Source: Hydractinia symbiolongicarpus (lineage: Eukaryota > Cnidaria > Hydrozoa > Anthoathecata > Hydractiniidae). Taken from it: 64,000 nucleotides of DNA. This document shows positions 33,501 through 46,132 of the stretch, one piece after another (position 1 is the stretch's first letter; the number at the start of each line of letters is the position of its first letter). The notes under the pieces were generated by a model that was not told the origin of the DNA, made no database searches, and saw only the letters and a list, made by a program, of their open reading frames with translations. Location of the stretch: assembly GCF_029227915.1 (NCBI RefSeq), contig NC_079882.1, positions 7,564,001-7,628,000 of the forward strand, read 5' to 3'. Made by a program: the position numbers and the translations under genes.

Positions 33501-36500
33501 TCAAAAGTTAAATTTTTTTGCAAGATTTAATCCTCGAAATTACCTATCCCTTGGAGCAAGTGTGAAACAAGTCTCTTTTATTAATTTTACCGAACAAAAA
33601 GGTTGTTGTTACTGTGTTACGCGCTAAAAAAAAGAAAAAAAAAAAGAAAAAAATCTCGAAAAAATTATAAAATGGTACAGATACAAGAAATGATCATAAT
33701 GAAAGAACGCAACACCAAAAAACCTTTAAAAGATAAATCATATTAAAAAAATAACAAAAAGGGAGACACATGATCAGCAGTTTCCTCTTTTAAAAAATCA
33801 ACTCTACCATGAGTTGAAGTTGAGTTTCAATCAATTGAAAAATGCGTTTTAAAATGACGAAACAAATTAATGCCGCACCTTGACTCCGTTGCAGGGTTAC
33901 GTAATAATTTTAAATCTTCTGAAAACGTACTGTACACATGTGAAACCATGTTATGTATATTTTGAATATCCAACTGTTGAACTATATCGGATTTTATCGA
34001 TTCTTCTTTGCACAAAGGTATTAAATGAGTTAAGGTTCGTGCAACTCATGCAACTAAGTATAGTATAAGTTGGCTGCAGAAACAGCATATATATACAGAT
34101 ACGTAAGACACATAAACAGTCTTCGAAACGCAGGTTCAAAAGTCAAGCTTTGGTCAAAGTCATTATAACATGCATTACAGAAGAGTCAACGTTACGGCTA
34201 ACAACAGTGTTGACGTCAGCAACAATTAGCATCTGTTTAGGACTGTAATGAGCATGGTCAATTTTGAAAAATTTAAATAATGCAAATTTTTGTTTTTCAT
34301 GCATTAACAATATGTGTGGACGAACTTTGAACTATGTATGATGGATTATCATTATGGAGCAGCCTATGTGCTGCTCTTAAGAATCTTAGAATTCATGCCT
34401 AAATGCATTCCATAATTTATATCATTGGCTGACAAAGGGGGGAGGAGCAGATCTCTTACATGAAAGTTGATGCTACCACCATTCAACACAGACCGAAACA
34501 TAATTTTACAGAATCGACAAATCATTCCAATTTTATGCAAGACAGTGTTCATCCTTCTATGCGGCGTTATAATAATAGATCTGAACAGCACAAAACAATA
34601 CTTATTTGAAAAGATATTTAAGAGAATTTCCATTGTACACGCCATTACTTGACATCTCCACTTCACTATCTTCTCATCATCAATTTGTAGGTTGACAACC
34701 AAATGATCAGCAGTTATCGATAACAGTTGACTAATAAACATTGATAGATGTTTTGAAGTACGAGTTTCAACAGCCCCCTGTATTTAAAAAAAGGTCAAAC
34801 AAGTCGAACAAGTTTGGTCATACTGGTTATTGTGTTGAATTAGGCGTAATTGTTGTTCAATAATAAGATTTCCTAAATACCGTTAATACTTCTCTGACGA
34901 AAATCATTGTTAATAAATTCGCCTGCATAGTCTCATCATCGTCTGCCCTTGCAACCATCCAGTGAAGCAGAGCATGAGCTGGAGAGAGTGATTCTGTAGG
35001 TAGTTGCGTTTCTTCATCCATCTTACTGTTTTTGACAAACACGCCAACAACTTTGTTGCGAGTGGCGCCATTTTGACAAAAAGCTATTAGCAATTCAAGA
35101 ACCTAAGAGTAAATCGAATCTATATTATAGAAATTTACAAAAATAAATGGATTTAATATTGGTAGACACAAAGCCTGACCTAAAACCTGTCAAAGATAAC
35201 AAGTCCTGTCTTTTTCTTTTTTTTTTGTGAATTTCGCGCGCCTGAAGAAAATTCCAACGAAACAGAAGGAAATCCAAGTATTTCAAATAAATCCAAACAC
35301 TACTTCAGTCTTAACACATAAAAAGATCAATACCTTGACAGTTGTTTGTGCATCAGTACTGTGCAAAAGATTCAGGATTCGATAAATATAGGTATTGAAC
35401 ATTTCGTTCCTATAAAATAATAAATGTGAATATTAACAAATTTATTTCTTCAAGTTTTTCTTTTCTCTTTTACTTAAGGTCTGCTCAACCTAGATTTATT
35501 TCATTGACGGTCAGTTCAACAAGAATCTACTTAAGGCAAGATATAGACTACAGTCTTGTCATTCTAGCGAATGTGATCACACTACAAAAAGTCCGGTATG
35601 CTTACTCTGAAATAGCAGTTGATATTCTTGGACAATTCATGAGTTCTACAATTAAATCAGCAGCATACTGACGAGTTGTGAGATCTTCTTTTGTTATCAG
35701 TACATTGAATACTAGCTGTATAATATTCACCAAATTATTTCCATGAAACACCTTAATAAAAGTAATATTTACACACATATGTATAAAGTACAAACAGCAA
35801 TCAACTATAAGGACGAAAAACACTCAAATCCCATCCCCCCTCCCCCCCCCTCCCCACACACACCCTCCCCGACTTGTAATATCAGGTAAGAATGATTAAA
35901 TAGAAGAAGATGAAGAACGTAATGTTGAGGTTCAAAAACAAATATTGTGTAAAACTTTATCATTTATTTACCCCTTCTTTTGTCAACTCTTTTATGAAGC
36001 CTCCCACCTAATCAGATCACTCCCTCTCCAGACATTCATTTTACTTTAAAGCATACCTTCTCACCAATATCTTCGTGCAAGACAACACTTGTTAGAATAG
36101 CTAAACTGAAGATACTATATGATTTGTTGGAGTGGGACAAATATTTGAATAACGTCCTGTATAGTGTTTTCACGTCATCCTAAAGAATCAGGACAGACGA
36201 TAAAGACAATAATGCAGTTATAGTCTTCTGAAAAAACCGTTGTCAAAATGGTTTCTTAAAATTTCAGACTAATTTTAGTTTAGCTTTAGTTAAAGGGAAC
36301 CCAAGGTATAAAATGATGTTGGACTTATATTATAGAGCTTAAAAAGTTAACAAGTCTTTTTAATTTTTTTTAAAAAGCTCTTTTCGTTCTCAAGATATTC
36401 ACATTTAAAGAATTTCAGATTTAATTATGCGGCATGAATTATGATGTCATATTTCAGTAATAGCAAATTTGGACATTTTCTTTCATCAGTAATTTTAGAC

Positions 36501-39500
36501 CTGTTAAGGGGTGTGCATTCAAACTTTATCAATGCATAGATATTATAAAGGTTAGTTGATTAACATAATTTTTTTGACAAAATAACACTTGCTTGCTCGA
36601 CCCAGGCCTCTTATTTTTTGCTGACGAACTCATAACTTTGGATCTACATGTCGGTTTGCAATCAAATTTTGTGAGTAAACATATAGGGCTTATACAAGCT
36701 TACCCACAGCCTGGGATGAGCAAGCGAGTGAGCACTGTTTTCTTGCAAATTGTGACAACCTTGAGCCAAACAAAATTTTTGCCTAATAAAACGTGCTGTT
36801 TTATCTATTCTAGTCTTTTAGAAAAAATCAACTGAATCAAGAAAAATATTTGTTATATTGATATAAATTCGGAGATAAAGAAAGATATAGGCAAGATATT
36901 AAAATTCACACTGGGGCTAGAAGTGGTATACGTACTAGATTGTTCTCAACCTGCTCGTGGAGGTTTTAAAACCAGTAAATAATACACAATAAAATCATAT
37001 AAAAGAAGACGAATAATAAGGATTTACCATTGATTTAATAAATGACTGCACACCAGGATTTTGATGACAAAGATTAGCCAGTACAGACAAGCAAGTTAAC
37101 AGTAGGTCTGATGATGAGCTATTTCTATGTTACAGATAAGCAAATAGTCCTACAATAATAACTAGCAGAACAGAAAATTTTATGCTGGAATTACATAGTG
37201 CATTGTATACGTTGTTTGGATATTATTGTAAGCTAGTCAACAACCCGTGGAAAAATTCATAGGGTGGCCAGCCTTTATATATCGCATTTTGTGTTTCCTC
37301 AACAAACAAGCAGACAGACAACGGCTATTATTATAAAAATACACACATCACATAATTTATAAATATTCACAAAAAATTATTTAATATTTGTATCATTGCA
37401 TACTTAAAAATACCTATTTAGCTTCACATTTTTTGTTCAAAAAATCTGTGCTACCAAGGATATTAATTTATGCACGTGTATAGAATACCGGAATATTTTA
37501 TATAGAGGTTTTATTTAGACCAATCATCAAGTAGCAAAATTACAGAACAATACCCTACATTGTTTTCACCAGGTAGCGCAATAAATCACCCATATACACG
37601 GCTGGTATATTATATTTTCTGCCATATGTCATCTTTTGAAGTAAAATCAAACTCTAAATCAAAATTACAAAGTCACATCATTGGATGCTGTAGATTTATA
37701 ATTAAATAGCTAGCACATGCTTCATTGCACATATATTACATTTAATTCAGAAGACAAAATACAAAAAAAATTTCTAGAACGTCCACTGTGGGAAGACTAC
37801 AAAATTTTGTTTTCCTCTTTTATATATACATTCATGACCATTATTAAGGGTATATACATCAAATTGAAGTTTGATGTATAGAAAAACGTCTATCATACTG
37901 CACGTTGGAGGTTACTATAGTAAAGCTGTTGGAGCTAGACTTTTTTGGAACATTGATGGGAGGTGGCCTGCATACTAGATATTAGATTCAGAAATGGGAT
38001 AATATTTACTTTGAGTGTTAAATTAGTATATTTTATAGTAACTGTGACTCAAGATAATTTTTTAATGCAAAAATAAAAGCGTTATTATTACCTGCAATAT
38101 CAGCTGTTTGTTAGAGCACATTGAATTCTTTAAAATAAAGGCTGTCAATGATGATGCAAGATTAAATGTTTTTTGCAGACTTACTTTTGTTTCAGCATCA
38201 TTTGCTAAAAAACAATCATTACTTTATTTTCAATGAAAATCTTGATACTTTGTCTGAAAGTAAATTTAAAAATGTGCAAGCCATGATAAGCAAGGAGCAT
38301 TATGTTTAATATCTATAGGTCTATAAAGAGAATATGCCTAAAACATGCAAACTATAAATTGTCTCTAATATATAACCTTTTTATCATTTGAAGTTTGGAC
38401 ATCAGTAATTACAACTTAAGGTTACTGTAAAGGAAAAAACTCACTTGATGAGTAGTCTCAGAAAAACCCTTATAATTTTTCAATACATATTTTTTTCATA
38501 TTTTTTCTTCTTTTTTTTGTTTCTGAATGCTTGATGAAGGACTTTTTTGGTGGTTTTATTTTTTTGAAATGTTAATTTTCCAAAAAGAAAATATAATGAA
38601 ATAAACACACACCATTTTTTTTCACCGTACGTTTTAAAATGGCTTCTTTTTCGAACGCCTGGTTGCAGACTTCTCGTTTTTGCACCATTATATTCAGCAT
38701 AAATTAAATTAAAAAAGGTTCCCTTTTTTTTTCCTAATAACGTCGTTATGAAATTATTTGTAATTATATATAATCATTCAAAAAATTGCATATTCTTTCT
38801 GTCGTCATAATTCGCTAATCAGTAATTTATACAAAAAAGTCTGGGAACCTTTTGTGCATAATTTATTCAGCTTTCCATTACCTAAAATTTCAATGAGCCA
38901 ATAGGTAGCTTTCGGAAAAAGAGACCACAAACGTAAAGGCATGTATGCGAAAATTTACTAACGAGATATTTGTTTTTAAAGATTTTCGTAGGTGTCGTGA
39001 AAATGTGTGAACTGAGTATTCAGAAAGATGATAGAAGTGCGAACTTTTTCTTTATGCTGAATATGCATGTACGCGTTCATAATTATTAATAGACAGAAGT
39101 CAGGGTTACAAGAGACAGCTCATAACTCCTTAACTTTGATTTTTTTAATGATTTTTTATACAACAACATTTATATATTCATCGATGGTGAAAGTAAACTA
39201 TCTAAAAAATATTATTATGCATATATTTATACGGGAGTTCCATATCATGCATAATGTTTACAAAAAATATGCTCAACTCATTTTGCACATATTTTCTCGA
39301 AGATGTGAAGGATATTAACACTTCTGAAAAGGCTTTTTTCAGAAAAAAGGGATGTTCCAAATATTTTCATGGAATATAAAATATGTCATTCGAAAGAATT
39401 TTTTTTCTATGTCATGAATTTTTTAAAAGAAAAATTGTTTCCTTCACAGTAACCTTAAATGTCACTACATACTGGTTAATTCAGACATACAGAATACATT

Positions 39501-41961
39501 GCAAAAATATCAAATTAATTTTTAAAAGATTAACTTTAAATGATAATAAAAACATACCTAACTGAGAAAGTGCTGTTACTGATTTTAGATATAAAGTGTT
39601 TTTTAAATTGGGTTCGTTAATAATGCTAACGAGAGCAGATAAACTCTCTGCATAAACCATCTGCTTTGGTGAAACATCTTTAAGAGTAGCACCAAGACTT
39701 GCAACACCAAGTAAAACCTGAATTAAAGTAAAATCATAAATAAAAAAATGACTAAGGTTTATAATGTAAATTTAATAAGGCTGAAGTTTTAAAAGATTAT
39801 TCACAGCATTTGTGAATGAATGTCGATTACTGTTGATGTAAACTTAAGGCAACAAACCTTTACATAAAAAAATTTTAAAAATTTTATGTGAAAGTGCTTG
39901 TGAGAATTCTAAAACGCCTTATTTATGAAACTTAATTATAGCAAAAAAATTTTTGGATATATGTGAGGCAATAATAGATGGTTTTTGTCTTTAAGTTTTA
40001 AGTTTTTTAATGATTGCATTATTTTTGAAACAAACAAAAAATTATTTTTACTTACGAAACTTAATCAATGTGAGATTCCAATTTAAAAGGTTATATATCA
40101 CCATAAATTTAAGAGGACTAGGATGACATCTTGGCATAAAGTTTGGGAACATTTTTAACATTATTTGCGCATTTATTTTGCGGTAAAAAAGTGGGGAACG
40201 TTTTATATTGTGAACCCCAAACACGATGATCGAGTGTCTACATATGCCACTCTCTCAATCTTAACTTCCTTTTCTACATGTTCGAAATAGTACACGCATG
40301 ACTATACTGTCATTTTCCTAAATTTATTGTTTATTTTTCAGGTCATCACAAGCAAATAGGCAAAAATATGCTTCCCCTAGGGTTTCATTTTTAAAATTGT
40401 TTGAATAAAATAACACTTTTGGCATAAAGAAAAAACTCAATTAAATTCGGACCTGCTATGGTTTTCAATTGTTTTGTCAAATGAAGAAATTATCTACAAT
40501 TAAATCTATGATAAAATGTCTGTTCCGCCTGTAAGTGCAGTTTTACAGACTTGCTTTATCCGTGCTCTGTCGGAGTTCACCTCTGCATTTAGTTTAGAAC
40601 TGCATGGCTGGATTTCTTGTGTAAGACCTGGTTACCAACGACGAAGAGGCCAGGCAAAAGAGATTTAAGTCTACGTAGTTTTTAAACTAAGTCAGGAGTC
40701 GGTGAATTAGCTAGGATGATCAGGTTGGTTATGAATAGGTTGGTTGTGGATTAAAAGGACAAGGACTACCGTATTTTCTGGTATATAACCTGCAGGTTAT
40801 AAGTTGATTTTTACAACTTCCACCGTTGGTGCGGGTTATAATGTGGTGGGGGATATGTGATAAGTTTTATATTTTCTGTCATTCATTGTGAAAGTTTATA
40901 CATTAAATGAAGAAAATACTACCAAAGGGATAAAATGCGTACATTAATATAACTGCATGCGCGATCCTATATCTACGTAATCTTACTTCAACTACGTGAT
41001 TTAATTTTTTTCACACAGTGAAGTATATATTGGCTGAAACTAATGTCTACAAATAAAAAGAAAACAGTGTTGTCTGATTTAGTACTGTCGGCATTAGCAG
41101 AAGATCGATTTGTCAAATTAACTTTAATTCATTATTATTTTGGCAATCGGAGACAAGGAAGTTAAGACTGGGATAGTGGCTAGTTCAGACACTCCGTTTT
41201 CATGTTTGGGGTTCACTAGTTTAAACGTCCCCCAATTGTCTCCAGCATAAAAAATAAACAGAACACACGCACACGTTTATAAAATGATTAAGGTAAGTAA
41301 AAATACGCAAATTTTTTTCTGAACACGATGCGGGTTATGCAAAGGTGCGGGTAAGTAAAACACATCATTTGAAATTTTATGCGGGTTATATGAAGGTACG
41401 GGCTATCTGATAGCGTCTAGTTTATAACACCTTAAAAAAGCTGAGCTGCGGGTTATATTCCGAAAAATACGGTATTCATTAATTCTGAGATTTAAAACTG
41501 TCCGACAGAAATCTATCAGACGTTTTGTATAACAAAAGTTCGAAACAAGTTACGGACATGTCCGACCGAACTGGAAATGTGGTGGACATTTTGTCTGACA
41601 AGTTTTTTATTTCGAGGGCTGCCATTGCACCCACAAAACGGATTTTATAGGTTGATTTTCAAAAGTCAATATTTATTTTTCAGGTGTGTGATTAATCACA
41701 TGTCTGAAATGATTTAGCCATGTGCCAAGGAGTGCGCGTGCGATCGCACGCCTCTTCTGAAAAAGCCTGGACCACAACGGAAGGGTAAAAATCTTGTTGT
41801 CATAAATACAAAAATAGTACTGGAAACACAATGGTAATAAGCAATTTACTTACATCTATTTGTCTTTGTAAATCTTGAATGGTTTGATCACATGGTTGTT
41901 GCTGGTAGTCAGTATATGCTGAACATAGTGATTTAAAACAAGCTGTCGTGTCCCAAGACAT
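27584..41961 (-). CDS. CIP2A: CIP2A, inhibitor of protein phosphatase 2A; at least 22 exons
   Basis: Exons (high to low): 41854-41961, 39558-39717, 38092-38204, 37559-37653, 37028-37118, 36057-36179, 35606-35751, 35334-35409, 34881-35102, 34649-34777, about 33879-34044, 32703-32845, 32304-32514, 31791-31853, 31451-31561, 30800-30862, 30617-30658, 29875-29966, 29363-29476, 29155-29237, 27908-28047, 27584-27739; together close to 880 residues (human 905). Almost all joins are phase-consistent. The start MSWDTTACFKSL matches the human start pattern (DSTACLKSL). The N-terminal half is an armadillo-like helical repeat region, for example LSVLANLCHQNPGVQ and RQYAADLIVELM. The C-terminal half is a coiled coil from LSDIMDFYEHKL through LQDLLEAKSAALSQSDRLLA. 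The last residues AAMIHNLTSGKIN match the conserved human end. Vertebrate CIP2A dimerises, restrains PP2A-B56 and acts with TOPBP1 in mitosis. The joins around 34,649-33,879 and 33,879-32,845 do not fit perfectly, so one small exon or an indel remains unplaced. Confidence 0.93.
28250..28606 (-). CDS. Intronic ORF, 118 residues, unknown
   Basis: An open frame in the CIP2A intron between the exons at 29,155 and 28,047, on the same strand. Its composition is protein-like (for example VTKREVCALFTIETYG and LVHLTDLLKNIFSVIH), but I recognise no family and see no clear promoter or poly(A) signal. It may be a remnant of a mobile element or of a duplicated gene. Confidence 0.3.
   Translation of the reverse strand: MNFYCKKFVRLRLSKLMFVTKREVCALFTIETYGLKPDLKNFAWNGVVVPRLQMGRTAYKLVHLTDLLKNIFSVIHTQASEAFQYGMTFTTPKFHSSLPGFPVDTVAYHPLCKTLGSL
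30906..31041 (+). pseudogene. Coding-like fragment in CIP2A intron
   Basis: A plus-strand frame of some 45 codons contains RGFGEVEARAIKKDDVSEPD and DYIGLAEFYSHDELETTTD before TAG. Its balanced composition, rich in Asp/Glu, stands out from the surrounding AT-rich intron. No start is convincing. It could be the last piece of a retrocopied or transposon gene. Not recognised. Confidence 0.3.
40163..41769 (-). mobile_element. hAT-like non-autonomous element in CIP2A intron 1
   Basis: Reverse-oriented homologue of 57,356-58,420 and 59,844-60,897. Shared blocks include the palindrome GTGCGATCGCACGC near 41,738, TAAGACCTGGTTACCAACGA, CACGATGATCGAG and GCGGTAAAAAAGTGGGG. One terminus ends in CTGAAAAAGCCTG at 41,769. 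The far terminus is truncated or diverged near 40,163. It is interrupted by a second element at 40,769-41,472. No transposase frame is present. Confidence 0.7.
40769..41472. mobile_element. Nested element with TIR CCGTATTTT and TA target duplication
   Basis: Left end CCGTATTTTCTGGTATATAA and right end, inverted, CCGTATTTTTCGGAATATAA. A TA dinucleotide flanks each side. The homologous DNA at about 57,590 and 60,080 lacks this insert and reads GGACTATTCAATAATTTC on the matching strand, so the empty site shows insertion into a single TA. The TA duplication fits the Tc1/mariner type or another TA-targeting superfamily. The interior carries an inverted partial copy of the host element (TTTGGGGTTCACTAG, ACGTCCCCCA). 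Confidence 0.8.
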
Positions 41962-42298
41962 CTCAACAGAAATTTTTCTTGCCTTTTTATTATTAAAATT
42001 TGTTCTTTGATACCTATACATCAGTTACAGTAGTTGACATTACATGTTTTTTACAGGGTGCAGGGTTCAGATATCAGATTGGGCTTAAACCGAAATTACT
42101 TTCAGGCCTGACTTTCCTATCATTAGGTTTTACCAGTTGGATTCCAAAGAGGTCATTTTAAAAACAGCAAATAACAATGATTAAGCACTAAGGTGTGTTT
42201 CATAGAATTCCAATTAAATCAATATATATAAATAAATTTAAACAAGCTATAGTACTGCATTAGTGAAACCAAAAAAGGTAAATCCTCTAATGTTCTAA

Positions 42299-42325
42299 AA
42301 TATGTTAGAGATATGCTCTAACATA
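42299..42325. repeat. Short perfect hairpin
   Basis: ATATGTTAGAG and CTCTAACATAT flank a five-base loop. It lies upstream of the CIP2A start codon by some 340 bases. Role unknown. Confidence 0.7.
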
Positions 42326-42989
42326 TATTTAGAGCATAAAAAATTTCATCTTGTATAAAAAAGCAGAAAGTTGCCTATCGTTTTGAAAAATCTTGATTGG
42401 TTATTTAAAACTTTGCAGTTAAAAGTTTCAAGATCATGAATAGCATGGTCAACAAGCTGTTGGTGGAGCATTGTATTTTAACACGCTTTTAGCCACCCAG
42501 TTTTATTTGTTTTACCTGAATTTTAATTCTTATATAGTTATTTAAACTCACACAGTAAAAACGCAAATATGCAGTAAACAGTTCTATTAGCAAGAATACT
42601 AAAAACAAGATCAAATAAATACAAAGAGCAGCGAGCATACACAAAAAAGAACTAAATATACTACAATGATAAATGAGTGAGCATACTACTATATAAAGAC
42701 GAAGTAGCTAATATAAAGCTGAGTCTATATTACAAATATATACATAGTAGGTAATGCGAATATCTAGAAAATAGTTAACAGGGAGGGCGGAGGAGCAAAT
42801 TTGGCTGAAGAACTGAAGAGGAAATTGAAAACCATGTGCAAACTATATATATACTCTGAGGCACGAGATTTTTGGAGGAACCTTCTAGAAGGAGTAAGGC
42901 TGACCCACATGGACTGGAGTACTAGGATACTCAATGGGAGTATGTACATAATGTGGAATTTAAACACTGATAAACAAGATTTATCAGTC

Positions 42990-43345
42990 ACTATTAATTG
43001 AATAGTTGATAAGCTTGTGAAAAAATCCACATAGGTAGAAAAACAATGGAAAAGGTCTGTTATCTTAGTTTTGATGACGTCAGCAATGACCAGTCCATAC
43101 ACAATTTTTTACCTGTTACCTGTATATACAGTGTAGAAATGGGATCATGTACTTTTTACAAACAGTTACAGAGATATTCAGGTTTATTTAAGATTTTTAC
43201 ATGACATCATTTACTCGTCAATTCGAAAATGAATTCAGGGATTTTGTCCCAGGTTGTCCCTAGTTACCTGCATGGTGAACAACTAAGGTCACCACCATAT
43301 TTCCAAGTTATTTAACCTCAAAGTTATCATTGCATTGCAATGGCT
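42990..43345 (+). repeat. Dispersed repeat family, copy 2
   Basis: Contains AAAAAATCCACATAGG, TTTTGATGACGTCAGCAATG, CAGTCC, GTCCCTAGTTACCTG and CCAAGTTATTTAACCTCAAA. These blocks recur in the same order at 62,150-62,540 and in reverse at 14,448-15,130. Confidence 0.75.
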
Positions 43346-43349
43346 TCAT

Positions 43350-46130
43350 TAATTTTAAATTAGCTATTGACGTTAAATTAAATTTGTATATTGACATTCT
43401 GACATTCAATTTGTTGACCAACATTTGAGACATATTTTTCGGCAACTTTAACAAAAAATAAACACATCCACATTGTCTGCATTAGATTCACCTAAGAAAC
43501 ACTCATTGCTACATAAAATTAGATTTTAACAAGCGCTGTTGTCAAATCAACAAATTTGGTAAAACAAAGAAAAATGGCTTCATCAGCTAATGAATATAAA
43601 CCAAGCTTTAACAAAACGTAAATTAAAACATTTGATTTCATCAGTAAATGTTCCATAATCTGTTCCTGGTTATGAAAGTAAATTTTGTTTTATCATTTTA
43701 GGTAGCAACATCATGACAATGTATTTTCAAAACCAACTTCTTCATATGAAATCCCCCATCTATTGAAGCCAAAGTGAAAATGGCTAGTTTGACCATAAAT
43801 TTGCCAGTGTTTTCCCTCCCTTAGCCTAAAGTTGGTCCACCACACATGACATTCCTACCGGAAGAATACGCTAGGTGTATCTAGTTATAAGGCTTTAGTA
43901 AAGAATATATATCTAAAACGACTTCAGAATGAATGCCTTAAGGTCTTTTTTGGCACACTAGGCGTGCTTAGCTAAACATAGCTAACTTGTCTTGTTGAAT
44001 TGGCTTTCGTGTGAGAGCATTCATATTGTTTCTTTTCTTCACAGTTGTGTATTTAGTGAACAAAATTAAAACGCTATTTCTAGCTATCTATATATGCTTG
44101 GATACTTTGTTTTTACATTTAGTTTAACTCAAAGCATTACTAATCACACAGTCGTCCACACCACAACAAGTCTGTTGTTTTCATAATACAAGAAGGAGCC
44201 ATATTTGTTGTTTTCGCGCTGCATTTTGAATTTTTATGTCTCAACGAATGCAGTCACCCCAGGGCTTTTTTTTCAACAAATACTATTCCGCGCGTAACTA
44301 TTCGCCGCGCACACTCCAACATCGTGGTCAGCCCTCTTGTCGCTTTTTATCGCACTGTTTTAACACACGCTTATTTATAAGAATATACTCTATAAGAATA
44401 TTCGAGATTGAATTGCAAAAAAAGTGAAGAATATTCCTATTTTTTTTTTGGTCAGAACAAAACATTTTTTAGTTTTTTTGTTATTACAATCAAATTTGAT
44501 GACTGGATCAAATAGAAGACATATTTTGTCTTATCATCAAGCCCCATATGTATTTGAGATGGGTTAAATAGAGCAGGTTAGAATTAATATAAAGAAAATA
44601 TATTTACAATTCCTTAAGAGTTAGAAAAAAAATTTAGTTTTACAAAAAAGTGATACTAAAAATAGCGCGCATAATTTAAATCATGTTTTGTGGTTATCTT
44701 AATTTGCGTCGACAAGCAAATAGATTTTTTGTCTTCGTCTAAGATTATATTTCATAACAGTGGCCCACCATAAGATATTAAGTATCGAGTATGGTCACTA
44801 GTAAGGTATTTAGAATGTTAAAATTATTTACTAAATATCTTTTTGATAAGCACCTGTGTTTTATTTCTAGAAAATGATTTTTAAAAGCCTTGGGTGCAAT
44901 ACCATACCTGTTTTTTTACATAAAACACAGGGACCTGGCATATGTTCAGTTTATAGATACTCAAGGCCTCTATTTTCTCAATAAGAATATTCATGTTGAA
45001 CGAAAAAAACACTATTCTTGTGTATAGGCGTGTATTGTAAGAAAGAGCAAAAAAAGGCCCTAGAGATAAGCTTGCTTGGTAACATATTGTCAAATATAAA
45101 ACGTGTGTGGTGAAAACGGAAAAAAAGGAAATTTGCGTAAAATGAATAATAGTCATCATTATGTAATCAAATTTACTGCTGCAATAAAAATTTATATGGT
45201 GCGCCTTTAGTTTCCACTTAATCGAAATGTTCGAATCAATCGACGAAAATTGATGCAAAAATATAAGTGCTGTCTACTTTTTGTAAGGTCGGCAAAGACC
45301 TATAACGTTGGCCTTCAACTAAAATTGTCTTCTCTTTAGTCCGATCAGCTTCTTGATTTATATGGCCTAACATGGTCCTGGAGTGTCAATCTCTAAAATT
45401 TTTATGCAGCAACCAGTTGGATGTAGAACCGAGTTTGTGTGAACATAACCTGTTACCCATTAAACACAAAAAGGATTTCGTAATAACGATAACACGTGAG
45501 TGACAAACCAGCACACAACGAGCAGCGAAAAGAGATGCAAATTGTTTTTTTTTGGTGATAAAGCTAGAATTATCGTTTATTATATAAACAATATTAAATT
45601 GAGGCTGAGGCTCAATGTTGCTTAAGTCTCTTTGTTTTACAAACTCGACCGTTGCCTACTTCTTACTTGTTGACTATTTACTGATAAAAAACAAATTCCC
45701 GTGTTGGGTGACCAGTTAGCCTGGTGCACCAATCAAAAACCAAACTCTAAATCGAATTTGTCGTTACATGAAATTGCATGTAGAAGAAAAGACTCAGGAA
45801 CTAATAGTATTTTATTATATTTACTCATGACTCGTGTTTTTCACGACTTCAGAACGACTGGTATTTATAAGTTGCTTCGTTTGTTAAAGGAGACTTGTGT
45901 TGCTTATAAGATGTTGTTTATAAAGAAAAAGCATATACGATTACAAATTAATTTTTTTATTTCTCGAAATAAATAACTTAAATTAAACCAATATATATAA
46001 ATATATATATATATATACAAATGCAACATGCATACGTCGTCAAAATAAACAAAAAAACCTCTTATTATATATATAACTAAGAAATATATAAAAAATATTA
46101 GTTAGTAGTAAATATACGTTTTTACTGATT
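43350..46130. other. No supported gene
   Basis: AT-rich sequence between CIP2A and the second TIMP. A MITE end-like word (GGCCCTAGAGATAAGCTTG) lies near 45,056. An AT microsatellite lies at about 45,992-46,018. Frames at 44,236, 44,881 and 45,701 lack any recognisable signature. Confidence 0.4.
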
Positions 46131-46132
46131 TC

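Noticed and set aside
36593-36835. 80-residue frame in CIP2A intron
   Set aside because: No family, lies in a repeat-like segment related to 11.5 kb.
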